A DNA stretch of 64,000 nucleotides from positions 1-64,000 of the forward strand of contig NZ_JAPDPD010000016.1 in assembly GCF_026283965.1 (NCBI RefSeq), written 5' to 3'. Below the pieces are notes generated by a model. It did no database searches and was not told where the DNA came from. It worked only from the letters and a program-made list of their open reading frames with translations. This stretch comes from Dyella subtropica. Its GTDB lineage: Bacteria > Pseudomonadota > Gammaproteobacteria > Xanthomonadales > Rhodanobacteraceae. The position numbers and the translations under genes are program-made. This document shows positions 28,028-36,296 of the stretch, piece after piece (position 1 is the stretch's first letter; each line of letters starts with the position of its first letter).

Positions 28028-28446
28028 CGACGCGATGGCTTGCGGCGCTGTTTGCCGGCGCACTGTTTGGGCTGGGCCTTGTGGTGTCGCATATGAGCGA
28101 CCCGCGTGTGGTGCTGGGCTTTCTCGACCTGGCCGGTGATTTCAATCCGACTCTGATGTTCGTACTGGCCGGCGCCGTCGGGGTCACCGCGATCGCATTC
28201 TGGGTGGTGCTGCGCCAGCCCAGGCCCGTGCTGGACGAAAGCTTCCATGTGCCCGTCACGCGGCGGATCGATCGCCCGCTGATCCTCGGCGCCGCCATCT
28301 TTGGCATCGGCTGGGGGCTGGCCGGCTACTGCCCCGGCCCGGCCCTGGTGAACCTGGGCGCCGGCCTTGCCGAGGCCATGGTCTTCGTGCCGGCGATGCT
28401 GCTCGGCGGCGTGGGCTATCGTCTGTTGGCGCGTTACTGGGGCTGA
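28024..28446 (+). CDS. YeeE/YedE family transporter subunit (second half)
   Basis: A 140-residue membrane protein, the partner half of the split YeeE/YedE transporter (DUF6691-type). The conserved cysteine is Cys103 in GLAGYCPGPAL. The N-terminal GLGLVVSHMSDPRVVLGFLD matches the usual start of this half. The ATG at 28024 overlaps the preceding stop by four bases; a longer frame from 27613 is a shadow. With the first half it makes an eight-to-nine-helix channel, like PmpA/PmpB in BigR operons. Confidence 0.85.
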   Translation: MTTRWLAALFAGALFGLGLVVSHMSDPRVVLGFLDLAGDFNPTLMFVLAGAVGVTAIAFWVVLRQPRPVLDESFHVPVTRRIDRPLILGAAIFGIGWGLAGYCPGPALVNLGAGLAEAMVFVPAMLLGGVGYRLLARYWG

Positions 28447-29148
28447 TCAATACGTCAGCTTCGGCCGCCAATCCGCGCCGCGTCCTTCCGGCGTGTAGTC
28501 GAGCAAATTCCACAGCGGCCAGGCCATGTCGATGTGGCGGGGATCCTGGCCCGGATCGGCTGGAACAAACATCAGCTCGGTCGCATAGGTGTGATAGATG
28601 CGTCCGTCGCGTCGAGTGAACACGTTGAGTATCGGCATCTGGCCGCCGTCCGGGCGCTCGCCGTGATAGTCGGCGTTGTAGCTGTTGTTGGCGGAGGACA
28701 GCAGCGGCAGATTCGTCCAGCCGTGACTGCGCGCAAACTCGCGAATACGCGCGACGGGCGACTTGGCGACCACAGCGAGGTTGGTGCGCTGGAGCGCGTG
28801 ATGCACGGCGCCGTTCCAGCCTTCCAGGATGGACGTGCAGGAAGGACAGGCGTTCTCCATCGCCGGGCCGAACATGAAGCTGTAGACGACCAAGCTGTCC
28901 TTGCCGTCGCGGAACAGCTCGGACAAACGCACCGTCGGTGCGGCATCCTGGTCCTGCGAACCGATGCCGGCCCGTTCGAATACGTAGTCTTCTTTCACCT
29001 CGCCACCCAGGGGCAGACTGCGCCTCATGGCGGCAACGGCTTCGATCTGACGGCGCAGGTCGATCTCGGCCTGCAGCAGCTGGTCGCGGGCAGTGCGGTA
29101 AGCGGCACTCTCCTGCGGGAAGCGGGTGGTGTGCATTGGCTGGTTCAT
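28447..29148 (-). CDS. DUF899 family thioredoxin-like protein
   Basis: A 233-residue DUF899 protein with a thioredoxin-like fold. The redox motif is CPSC (Cys101, Cys104) in MENACPSCTSILEGWNGAV. Strands typical of thioredoxin/AhpC proteins follow (TNLAVVAKSPVARIREFA), and the protein ends in the common WNLLDYTPEGRG. Function unproven; likely a thiol oxidoreductase. The ATG at 29148 follows a good GGAGGAACC ribosome site; 51 codons upstream are open but not conserved in character. It converges on the sulfur operon with a one-base gap after the stop. Confidence 0.85.
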   Translation of the reverse strand: MNQPMHTTRFPQESAAYRTARDQLLQAEIDLRRQIEAVAAMRRSLPLGGEVKEDYVFERAGIGSQDQDAAPTVRLSELFRDGKDSLVVYSFMFGPAMENACPSCTSILEGWNGAVHHALQRTNLAVVAKSPVARIREFARSHGWTNLPLLSSANNSYNADYHGERPDGGQMPILNVFTRRDGRIYHTYATELMFVPADPGQDPRHIDMAWPLWNLLDYTPEGRGADWRPKLTY

Positions 29149-29233
29149 GGTTCCTCCGGCGGCTCCGCGAAGGAGAAAGGGCGACACACGATAGTCGCCA
29201 TGCCATGAAGAACCCGTATCGGAAGTGTGGAGT

Positions 29234-30115
29234 TCAGCGTCGTCGCGAACCGCGCAGGCTATCCACCGAGAAACTGGCGATCTCGCCGCCGTCTTTGCCA
29301 CGGCGAGACTGTCCCGGCGGCGGTCCCCAGGCGTGCGCTGTCACTACTTCCCAGGTCGCCGGGACGCGGCCGTCGACGCGCATGGTTTCGTAGGCGGCGA
29401 GCATCTGCCGGTAATGGCGCTTGCCGGTCAGGCCGCGCTCGCGCGTGGTGTCGGCGTTGGTCGCGCCCAGGCCCTGCAGCTCCTTCAGCAGCATGCGCGG
29501 CTCGCTGTAGGTGAGGGTGTAGCGGTCCACGTCGAGTACCGGATCGCGCAGACCGGCGGCGATCATGGCGTCACCCAGGTCGTGCATATCCAGAAAGCGG
29601 CTGACGTGCGGCTGCTGGTCGGCGCTGGCCCAGGCGGCGCGCAATTCCTTCAGTGTGTCGGGCCCAAAGGTGGAAAAGGCGAGCAGGCCACCAGGCTTAA
29701 GCACGCGCACGCATTCGCCAAACAACGCGGGCAGGTCGTCGACCCACTGGAAGCACAGGTTGGAATGCAGCACATCGACACTGTGATCCGGCAGCGGCAG
29801 CGACGTGGCTTCAGCACAGACGCGGTGGAACGGTTTGAGCCAGCTGGCGTGGTGCTTCGCTGCGCGCAGCATGGGCAGGGCGAGGTCCATGGCGATGACC
29901 TGCGCTTTGCCGTAGCGCTTCTTCAACAGCGCACTGCCGCGGCCGGTGCCAGCACCCACGTCGATCACCCGTTCGGGCGTGGCCAGATAGAAGTCCAGCC
30001 GCTCGCACAGCACGTTCTGCACTTCGCGCTGTAGCGCGTCGTGCTGTTCGTAAGTGCGCGCGGCGCGGCTGAAATTACGGCGCACCTGGCGGCGGTCGAC
30101 GTGGAACTCGCTCAT
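29234..30115 (-). CDS. bioC: malonyl-ACP O-methyltransferase
   Basis: A 293-residue SAM-dependent methyltransferase that masks the malonyl carboxylate at the start of biotin pimeloyl-ACP synthesis. Motif I is VIDVGAGTGRG (50-60). LHSNLCFQWVDD and LKPGGLLAFSTFGPDTLKEL are characteristic of BioC. The start at 30115 overlaps the bioH stop by four bases; the 40 codons upstream lie in bioH. Last gene of the biotin operon; the C-terminal end is Arg/Gly/Ser-rich and variable. Confidence 0.95.
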   Translation of the reverse strand: MSEFHVDRRQVRRNFSRAARTYEQHDALQREVQNVLCERLDFYLATPERVIDVGAGTGRGSALLKKRYGKAQVIAMDLALPMLRAAKHHASWLKPFHRVCAEATSLPLPDHSVDVLHSNLCFQWVDDLPALFGECVRVLKPGGLLAFSTFGPDTLKELRAAWASADQQPHVSRFLDMHDLGDAMIAAGLRDPVLDVDRYTLTYSEPRMLLKELQGLGATNADTTRERGLTGKRHYRQMLAAYETMRVDGRVPATWEVVTAHAWGPPPGQSRRGKDGGEIASFSVDSLRGSRRR

Positions 30116-30882
30116 CGATAGGCATCCAACAACGGGGTGAGCGCCTGCACCACGGCGTCGGTATGGCCAAAGAAGGGGGCGTGGCCGGCACGGTCGATGG
30201 CGTAATAACTGCCGCCACACTGCGAAGCCGACCACTGCATGGCCTGCGGCGGCACCAGCCGATCGCGATGGCCGGCAATCCAGGCACTCGATACCGCCAG
30301 GTCGGGCAACGCGGCGCGGCGGTCGCTGGTTTCCAGAATGCGGATGCCTTCCTGCAGCACTCGCAAATCCGGTTCGCCGCGATCGAACACCAGTGTGCGC
30401 AGGTGGCGAAGTTCCGCGCGTGGATCAGCGCTGCCCATCGCTTCCAGCGTCAGAAAGCGCTCCAGCGTGGCGTGGTAATCGGTTTCCAGATCGGTGGCGA
30501 GTTCGTGCACCAGTGCGCCTTCGCTGCCGTAAGGCCAGCTGGCGTCGCGCACGAACTTCGGTGTGGCGCACAGCATGGCCAAACCGCGCGCATGCGCCGG
30601 GCGTTCCAGCGCGGCCGTCAGAGCGATCAACCCACCGAGCGACCAACCCAGCCACAGCGCCGGTGGTGTGGCCTTCGCGATCGCGGCTGCGCATGTCGAA
30701 GGCTCCAGTGGCAGGCCGCAATCGCGCGAGTGGCCATGACCGGGCAGGTCGACCACGTACATCGTGCAGCGGTCTTCCAGCGCCTGTACCAGCGGCGCCA
30801 ACACGCCGCCGTGCATCGCCCAGCCGTGGAGCATCACCAACGGCACCCGGCCGGTACCGTGAACCTCGATGTGCAGCGTCAT
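30112..30882 (-). CDS. bioH: pimeloyl-ACP methyl ester esterase
   Basis: A 256-residue alpha/beta hydrolase that removes the methyl group from pimeloyl-ACP methyl ester. Catalytic Ser81 is in GWSLGG, the acid is in GHRDRLVP (near 206), and the His is in DRAGHAPF (near 234). HGWAMHG (19-25) gives the oxyanion hole. It sits between trhO and bioC and overlaps both by four bases. The overlap with trhO exists only because trhO is extended by a dispersed repeat. Confidence 0.95.
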   Translation of the reverse strand: MTLHIEVHGTGRVPLVMLHGWAMHGGVLAPLVQALEDRCTMYVVDLPGHGHSRDCGLPLEPSTCAAAIAKATPPALWLGWSLGGLIALTAALERPAHARGLAMLCATPKFVRDASWPYGSEGALVHELATDLETDYHATLERFLTLEAMGSADPRAELRHLRTLVFDRGEPDLRVLQEGIRILETSDRRAALPDLAVSSAWIAGHRDRLVPPQAMQWSASQCGGSYYAIDRAGHAPFFGHTDAVVQALTPLLDAYR

Positions 30883-31802
30883 AGTTCCTTCTCCCCTTCG
30901 GGGAGCTCACGCCTATTTCCCTTCTCCCCTTCGGGGAGAAGGTGCCCCGAAGGGGCGGATGAGGGGCGGGTGCTCGCGAAGGTGTCGATCGAAGCCTGCT
31001 CTGAAGCGGCGGTATCGCAAGAGCCGCCCCTCACCCCAACCCTCTCCCCAGAGGGGAGAGGGAGCTGAGAGGTGCCGGCCGGCGCGAGCTGCGTGTCCAC
31101 CGCGCCCCTGTCGTCGAACACGAAACAGTCGCCGCGCCAATGCGCGCCGTCGGTTTCTTCGAAGTACTTCAGGATGCCGCCTTCGAGCTGGAACACACGC
31201 TCCATGCCGATGTCCTGCATATGCAGCACCGCTTTCTCGCAACGAATGCCACCGGTGCAGTACGACACCACCGTCTTGCCTTCGAAGCGCGCACGATCGC
31301 CAGCAATGGCATCGGGGAATTCGGTGAAGCTGGCGAGCCGATAGTCCACGGCCTGCTCAAAGATGCCGACGTTGGTTTCGTAGTCGTTGCGCGTATCCAG
31401 CAACACCACTTCATGGCCGTCGTCGTCGCGGCCCCGGTCCAGCCAGCGGCGTAGCGTATCCGGCGTCACCGCTGGCGCGCGCGAACCTTCCGGACGGATA
31501 GCCGGCATGCGCATGGTGATGATCTCTTTCTTCAGGCGCACGCGCATGCGGCCGAACGGCGGGGCGTTGGAGATGGACTCCTTCGGCACGATGTCAGCGA
31601 AGCGCGCATCGGTATGCAGCCATGCCATGAAGGCGTCGATCGGTTCGCGCGGCCCGGCCAAAAACAGGTTGATGCCTTCCGGCGCGAGCAGAACGGTGCC
31701 TTTCAGTGCCAGCGCGTGGCAGCGCTCGAGCACACGCTCGCGCAGCGCTGGCAGGTCATCCAGGCTGACGAATTTATAAGCGGAGAGATTGACGATCGGC
31801 AT
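30879..31802 (-). CDS. trhO: tRNA uridine(34) hydroxylase (rhodanese-related) with a repeat-derived tail
   Basis: A 307-residue TrhO/YceA protein, which oxidises U34 of some tRNAs to 5-hydroxyuridine. The N-terminal acylphosphatase-like domain ([20 protein letters not shown]) is followed by a rhodanese domain with active Cys182 in [12 protein letters not shown]. The expected protein ends near residue 243. The last ~60 residues ([13 protein letters not shown]... [11 protein letters not shown]) are a translation of the dispersed 146-bp repeat and give a stop codon that overlaps the bioH start. It is placed between bioF and bioH, in the middle of a biotin operon. Confidence 0.92.
   Translation of the reverse strand: MPIVNLSAYKFVSLDDLPALRERVLERCHALALKGTVLLAPEGINLFLAGPREPIDAFMAWLHTDARFADIVPKESISNAPPFGRMRVRLKKEIITMRMPAIRPEGSRAPAVTPDTLRRWLDRGRDDDGHEVVLLDTRNDYETNVGIFEQAVDYRLASFTEFPDAIAGDRARFEGKTVVSYCTGGIRCEKAVLHMQDIGMERVFQLEGGILKYFEETDGAHWRGDCFVFDDRGAVDTQLAPAGTSQLPLPSGERVGVRGGSCDTAASEQASIDTFASTRPSSAPSGHLLPEGEKGNRRELPEGEKEL
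30919..31064. repeat. dispersed 146-bp intergenic repeat, copy 1
   Basis: A GC-rich element with TTCTCCCC...GGGGAGAA and CTCTCCCC...GGGGAGAG hairpins at its two ends and a variable middle. A second copy of the same 146-base length lies at 61800-61945 in the same orientation; the ends are nearly identical and the middle less so. A partial third hairpin (CTCCCCTTCGGGGAG) lies at 30890-30905. The minus strand is open and read as the tail of trhO. Such elements are often miscalled as genes in Xanthomonadales. Confidence 0.85.
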
Positions 31803-31828
31803 GGGGGGCTACAGCGGCAAGCGCGCCA

Positions 31829-33022
31829 TTATACGGGGCCGGTCGGGGCGACGCCGGACGCCAGGCCAGCCAGCGCGTCCAGCAGTCGGTCGACATGCTC
31901 TTCCTCGTGCATGGCCGACAGCGTGATGCGCAGGCGGGCTTTGCCTTGCGGCACCGTGGGCGGGCGGATCGCGCCGACCAGGAATCCCCGCTCTTCCAGT
32001 GTCCGCGCCGCCGCCGATGCGGCCGAGGCATCGCCCAACATCAGCGGCTGGATGGCCGTGGATGAGGGCATCAGGGCCAGGCCAAGCTGACCGGCGCCTT
32101 CGCGAAAGCGCGCGATAAGCGCGACCAGTTTCTCGCGCCGCCAGCTTTCTGCACGCGCCACGCGCACCGAAGCGAGCGCGGCGGCGGCCACGGCGGATGG
32201 CATGGCGGTGGTGTAGATATAGGTGCGGGCGGATTGCACCAAGCCTTCGATCAACGCCGCCGAACCGGCGACGAAAGCACCGTGACAGCCGAGTGCCTTG
32301 CCCAGGGTCGCCATCAGCACCGGCACGTCGCTCTCGCCAAGCGCTGCGGCGCTGAGGCTGCCGGCACCATCGTCGCCCAGCACGCCGAGTCCGTGCGCGT
32401 CGTCCACCATGAAGGTGGCACTTTCCCGCTGGCATAGTGCGGCAAGCTCACGCAGCGGCGCGATATCGCCATCCATGCTGAATACGCCATCGGTCGCCAG
32501 CAGCGCCGCGGCATCGCTGCGGCTGGTGAGCTGGCGGGCGGCAGCCGCGACGTCGGCATGCGGATAGCGTTTCAGTTCCGCACTCGCGATCTTCGCGCCG
32601 TCGAGCAGGCAGGCGTGATTGAGCTTGTCCTGCACGCACAGGTCGCCGTCCTGAAGCAGCGCCTGCATCACGCCGAGGTTCGCCATGTAGCCGGTGGAGA
32701 ACAACAGCGCGCGCTCGCGCCCGGTCCATTCGGCCAGGGCTTCTTCAAGCGCGGCATGTTCGGCGCGATGGCCGCAGATGAGATGGGCCGAGCCGCTGCC
32801 GACACCTTCATCATCCGCCACGCGCTTGAACGCGGCGATCAGCTGCGGATGCTGGGCAAGCCCCAGGTAGTCGTTGCTATAGAAAGAGAGCAGGCGTCGC
32901 TCGCCGCTCTCCAGCCACGGGCCGTCGGCGTGGTCGAACGTGCGCAATCGGCGCAGCAGACCGGCCTGGGCGCGTTCGGCGCTATGTCGGGCCAGGCGAT
33001 CAAGGAGCGAGTGACGTGGCAT
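31829..33022 (-). CDS. bioF: 8-amino-7-oxononanoate synthase
   Basis: A 397-residue PLP enzyme of the alpha-oxoamine synthase family, condensing pimeloyl-ACP with L-alanine. The PLP lysine is Lys242 in ATLGKALGCHG; the PLP ring-binding DDAHG (207-211) and the glycine-rich GSGSAHLICGH are present. The start at 33022 begins the conserved MPRHSLLDRL; the longer frame upstream runs into bioB. It is 35 bases after bioB and 26 before trhO, in one operon. Confidence 0.96.
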   Translation of the reverse strand: MPRHSLLDRLARHSAERAQAGLLRRLRTFDHADGPWLESGERRLLSFYSNDYLGLAQHPQLIAAFKRVADDEGVGSGSAHLICGHRAEHAALEEALAEWTGRERALLFSTGYMANLGVMQALLQDGDLCVQDKLNHACLLDGAKIASAELKRYPHADVAAAARQLTSRSDAAALLATDGVFSMDGDIAPLRELAALCQRESATFMVDDAHGLGVLGDDGAGSLSAAALGESDVPVLMATLGKALGCHGAFVAGSAALIEGLVQSARTYIYTTAMPSAVAAAALASVRVARAESWRREKLVALIARFREGAGQLGLALMPSSTAIQPLMLGDASAASAAARTLEERGFLVGAIRPPTVPQGKARLRITLSAMHEEEHVDRLLDALAGLASGVAPTGPV

Positions 33023-33057
33023 AGAGATGGCGGGCTTGGGTGGCCCGCCATACGCTA

Positions 33058-34098
33058 TCAGGCGGCTTCGCTGCAGCCGCAGCCGGTACCGCAACCCGCG
33101 CTGGCGGTTTCCAGGATGTCGGCGTGCACGGTGCCGGCTTCCTCGACCACCTGCAGCGGATGCAGGTCGAGTCGCGCGAACAGCTGGCGGTCGTGTTCCA
33201 CATCCGGGTTGCCGGTGGTCAGCAGCTTCTCGCCGTAGAAGATCGAGTTGGCGCCAGCGAAGAAGCACAGCGCCTGCACGGCATCGTCCATCTGCTGGCG
33301 ACCGGCGGAGAGGCGCACCATCGAGGCCGGCATCAGGATGCGAGCGACGGCAATCGTGCGCACGAACTCGAACGGGTCCAGCGCATCGGTGCCGGCCAGC
33401 GGCGTGCCTTCCACCTGCACCAGCTGGTTGATCGGCACCGACTGCGGGTGCTCCGGCAGGTTGACCAGGGTCTGCAGCAGGCCAGCGCGCTGCGCGCGCG
33501 TCTCGCCCATGCCGACGATGCCGCCGCAGCAGGTCTTCAGGCCGGCTTCGCGCACGTTCTCCAGTGTGTCCAGGCGATCCTGGTACTGGCGCGTGTGGAT
33601 GATCTCGCCGTAGAACTCCGGCGCGGTGTCCAGGTTGTGGTTGTAGTAGTCCAGGCCGGCGCTTTTCAGCGTCTGCGCCTGCTTACCATCGAGCATGCCC
33701 AGCGTGGCGCAGGTTTCCAGGCCCAGTGCCTTCACCGCGGAAACGATCTCCGCCACCTTGACCACGTCGCGGTCCTTCGGACTGCGCCATGCCGCGCCCA
33801 TGCAGAAACGGCTGGCGCCGGCATCCTTCGCCGCTTGCGCGCGCGCCACCACAGCGTCCACGCTCATCAACTTCTGCGCCTGCACGCCGGTGTCGTAACG
33901 CGCGGCCTGCGGGCAATAAGCGCAATCCTCCGGGCAGCCGCCGGTCTTGATCGACAGCAGCGTGGAGACCTGCACAGCGTTCGGATCATGGTGTTCGCGG
34001 TGGACCGAGTGCGCGCGATGCAGCAGCTCGTTGAACGGCAGTGCGAACAGCGCGGCGACTTCGTCGCGGGTCCAGTCGTGGCGGATGGCGTGGGCCAT
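33058..34098 (-). CDS. bioB: biotin synthase
   Basis: A 346-residue radical-SAM enzyme inserting sulfur into dethiobiotin. The radical-SAM cluster is CPEDCAYC (Cys55, Cys59, Cys62); the auxiliary 2Fe-2S ligands are in the FCMGAAWR and TLGMLD regions and in the later CFFAGANS area. The C-terminal end [12 protein letters not shown] is a short cysteine-rich tail common in this lineage. I choose ATG 34098 over the open TTG at 34158 because that TTG is itself the first part of a perfect TTGACA -35 box. First gene of the biotin operon. Confidence 0.96.
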   Translation of the reverse strand: MAHAIRHDWTRDEVAALFALPFNELLHRAHSVHREHHDPNAVQVSTLLSIKTGGCPEDCAYCPQAARYDTGVQAQKLMSVDAVVARAQAAKDAGASRFCMGAAWRSPKDRDVVKVAEIVSAVKALGLETCATLGMLDGKQAQTLKSAGLDYYNHNLDTAPEFYGEIIHTRQYQDRLDTLENVREAGLKTCCGGIVGMGETRAQRAGLLQTLVNLPEHPQSVPINQLVQVEGTPLAGTDALDPFEFVRTIAVARILMPASMVRLSAGRQQMDDAVQALCFFAGANSIFYGEKLLTTGNPDVEHDRQLFARLDLHPLQVVEEAGTVHADILETASAGCGTGCGCSEAA

Positions 34099-34128
34099 GG
34101 GAGCGGCAACTCTGGGTGGGGAAACGCG

Positions 34129-34158
34129 ACAGTGTGGCAGCGAGTTTTCGTCTGTCAA
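34129..34158 (-). promoter_or_regulatory. putative promoter of the biotin operon
   Basis: On the minus strand TTGACA (34158-34153) is a perfect -35 element. A weak -10 (ACACTG or CACTGT) follows at 17-18 bases, which would start the transcript about 25 bases before the bioB ATG. No recognised BirA or BioR operator is seen between it and the gene. Confidence 0.5.
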
Positions 34159-34244
34159 CTTTGGATTGCCGCCAAATGTTTACGATGCGCCCGGGTATGG
34201 CATGGCTGCGCTACCATCGGGCCAGCCCCCATGGAACCTTTCGT

Positions 34245-34451
34245 ATGAGCGCAGGACAAGGCAGCACCGGCAACGTACTCGCAGCGATCTGTAGCTTCTT
34301 CATCCCCGGCCTCGGCCAGCTGGTGCAGGGGCGATTGCTGATCGCCATCGTGATGTTCGTGCTTGCCGGTGTGCTGTGGATCGTGTGGCTGGGCTGGATC
34401 ATCCATCTGTGGTCGATCCTCGACGCGGCCATGTTCAAGGCGCGCGGCTGA
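34245..34451 (+). CDS. small two-helix membrane protein
   Basis: A 68-residue membrane protein starting MSAGQGSTGNVLAAICSFFI, then PGLGQLVQGR and a second hydrophobic segment up to LDAAMFKARG. The PGLGQ motif between two helices is typical of small TM2/DUF5683-like proteins. Function unknown. The ATG at 34245 is the best start; the longer frame from 34041 covers the biotin promoter region. It lies ten bases before comF on the same strand and may be cotranscribed. Confidence 0.72.
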   Translation: MSAGQGSTGNVLAAICSFFIPGLGQLVQGRLLIAIVMFVLAGVLWIVWLGWIIHLWSILDAAMFKARG

Positions 34452-34461
34452 GGTATGACGC

Positions 34462-35187
34462 ATGCGCACGGAAGCGCTGACACACGTCTTCCAAACCCAG
34501 CTATCTCGGCTGCGGACATGGCTATTGCCATGGCGCTGCCTGCTGTGTGGCGCACCCGGAGCGAGCGGCCTGGATCTCTGCGAAGCCTGCGCCGCCGAGA
34601 TGCCGCGCAATCGCAGTTGCTGCGCCCGTTGCGCGCTTCCGTTGCCGGTGGCCGCGGAGTTCTGTGGCGAATGCCACCGCCGCCCACCACCCTGGGATGC
34701 GGCGTGGGCGCCGTTCCGCTATGGCTGGCCGCTGGACCGGTTGGAGTCGCGCTTCAAATTCGGCACCGATCTCGCCGCTGGCCGAACGCTGGCGACGCTA
34801 TGGCAGCGGGAGCCGATGCCGGTTGAACGCCCAGACTTGATTCTGCCGATTCCGCTGCATCGCGGCCGCCTTCGTCAACGCGGCTACAACCAGGCGCTGG
34901 AACTGGCCCGACCGTTGGCTGCAGTGTTGCGCATTCCCCTGCGCGGCGATGCGCTCGGCCGCAAGCGCGACACCGCGGCGCAGACCGAACTCGACCGCGT
35001 CGCTCGCCGACGCAACGTACGTGGGGCCTTCGAAGTGCGAGAGGGCATGGCACTGCCCGCGCACGTGGCCCTGTTGGACGACGTGATGACGACAGGTGCC
35101 ACCCTTGCCGAGTGCACGCGGCAACTTAAGCGGGCGGGCGTGCAACGGGTCGACGTCTGGGCGCTGGCACGTGCGCCCGGACGCTAG
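34462..35187 (+). CDS. comF: ComF family phosphoribosyltransferase-like protein
   Basis: A 241-residue ComF protein, implicated in processing or uptake of transforming DNA. The N-terminal zinc-finger-like part has paired cysteines (CLLCGAPG, CEACAAEM, CCARCALP, CGECHR). The C-terminal phosphoribosyltransferase fold has LILPIPLHRGRLRQRGYNQA and the PRPP loop LLDDVMTTGATLAE. The last 12 codons are duplicated at 38008-38046, around a 2.8-kb insert; this copy ends with TAG and the distal copy with TAA, so an insertion rebuilt the 3' end. Confidence 0.93.
   Translation: MRTEALTHVFQTQLSRLRTWLLPWRCLLCGAPGASGLDLCEACAAEMPRNRSCCARCALPLPVAAEFCGECHRRPPPWDAAWAPFRYGWPLDRLESRFKFGTDLAAGRTLATLWQREPMPVERPDLILPIPLHRGRLRQRGYNQALELARPLAAVLRIPLRGDALGRKRDTAAQTELDRVARRRNVRGAFEVREGMALPAHVALLDDVMTTGATLAECTRQLKRAGVQRVDVWALARAPGR
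35148..35186 (+). repeat. 39-bp direct repeat, left copy (end of comF)
   Basis: A 39-base segment covering the last 12 codons of comF and the first two bases of its stop. An identical copy lies at 38008-38046, 2860 bases away, in the same orientation. This is the pattern left by site-specific integration into the 3' end of a gene, with both att-like copies present. Confidence 0.95.
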
Positions 35188-35375
35188 TGTCTTGGACAAA
35201 TAAAGTCCAATTATTTCCATGAAGTTCACTAAATTTTGCCGCGAAATATTTTGCAAATCTCGGGAAAAAGGCGCGGTGAACAGCGAGTTACTCGCCAGGG
35301 TCAAAGGATGCTTTGACCAAGAGAGTCGACGAGAGGAGGGTGTTGAGCCCGGTACATGTCCGGACTCGGCTCCGA

Positions 35376-35404
35376 TGAATCAAGCACTTGATGTGCTTGA
35401 TTCA
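35376..35404. repeat. 12-bp perfect inverted repeat
   Basis: TGAATCAAGCAC and GTGCTTGATTCA flank a 5-base TTGAT loop. It lies within the insert, 45 bases before the AraC-type start. It could be an operator, an element terminus or a weak terminator without a T tract. Confidence 0.75.
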
Positions 35405-35449
35405 CGGCAGGCGGCTTCTCAACAACCTGTCAGGCGATATGATGGCTCA

Positions 35450-36214
35450 ATGACCGATGAGCCTTCGCATTCTGCAAGCCTCTGCTATCGAACCTATGCG
35501 GCCAATAGCAGCATCGCGTCGCATATCCATGCAACACCGAGCCTTACGGTCGTGCTTGGCGGAGGTTATGAAGAAACGATCGGCGGGCGGGTTGCCGTGC
35601 AGGATTGCAGAAGCGCTCTCATTTGCCCGGAGGGGTTGCCTCACGCCCAACGTTTTTGGGCTCATGGAGCTCGCAAGATCATCGTTACGCCAGCGGCTGA
35701 TCTTCTCGACTATCTCGTGACGACACTGCCATTTCGTGCGGCCCCGGCAACACGTTCAACACCTATCCAAAAGCTGGCCGCCCGGATCGACGCGGAACGC
35801 CGAACGAACGATGCATTTTCGAGGGGCGCGATCGCGGGTTTGATTTGGCAGGTCGCCGCCGAGATGGGCCGCGATCTTGCCGGAGCTTCTGTTCCCACTT
35901 CGGTGATCGTGCGGCGCGCCTGCGCGGTTATCGATGCCGTGCAGGGGCAAGTCATATCGGTGGCGGCATTGTGCCGAGTTATCGATTGCCATCCGGCGAC
36001 GCTCACTCGGGCTTTTCGCCGGGAACTGGGCTGCACTCCAGGCGAATATCAGCGACGCTCGCGCGTGCAAAAGGCGGCCGACATGCTGAAGGCAACGCGC
36101 CTTCCCATTGCGCAGGTCGCTGCGGGCTGCGGCTTCTGCGACCAAGCGCATCTCGCGCGATCGTTCCACGCGGTGCTGGGCTGTTCGCCTTCCGAGTACC
36201 GGAAGCGCGCGTAG
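35450..36214 (+). CDS. AraC-family transcriptional regulator in the comF insert
   Basis: A 254-residue regulator. The N-terminal cupin-like domain (HIHATPSLTVVLGGGYEETI, then CPEGLPHAQRFW) is followed by the AraC double HTH at about 155-254 (SVAALCRVIDCHPATLTRAF, then PIAQVAAGCGFCDQAHLARS and LGCSPSEYRKR). The effector is unknown. An upstream ATG at 35219 is in frame, but the 77 extra residues are unlike the family and cross the inverted repeat, so 35450 is preferred. It is carried in the insert and reads towards the S41 peptidase gene 82 bases away. Confidence 0.87.
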   Translation: MTDEPSHSASLCYRTYAANSSIASHIHATPSLTVVLGGGYEETIGGRVAVQDCRSALICPEGLPHAQRFWAHGARKIIVTPAADLLDYLVTTLPFRAAPATRSTPIQKLAARIDAERRTNDAFSRGAIAGLIWQVAAEMGRDLAGASVPTSVIVRRACAVIDAVQGQVISVAALCRVIDCHPATLTRAFRRELGCTPGEYQRRSRVQKAADMLKATRLPIAQVAAGCGFCDQAHLARSFHAVLGCSPSEYRKRA

Positions 36215-36296
36215 CGTCCTGATTGCGCCAAACATCCAAGACCGGTCGCATAGTTTCCACTACCGTGCGGTCTCGTTTGCCTTCCATGGATCGAAG

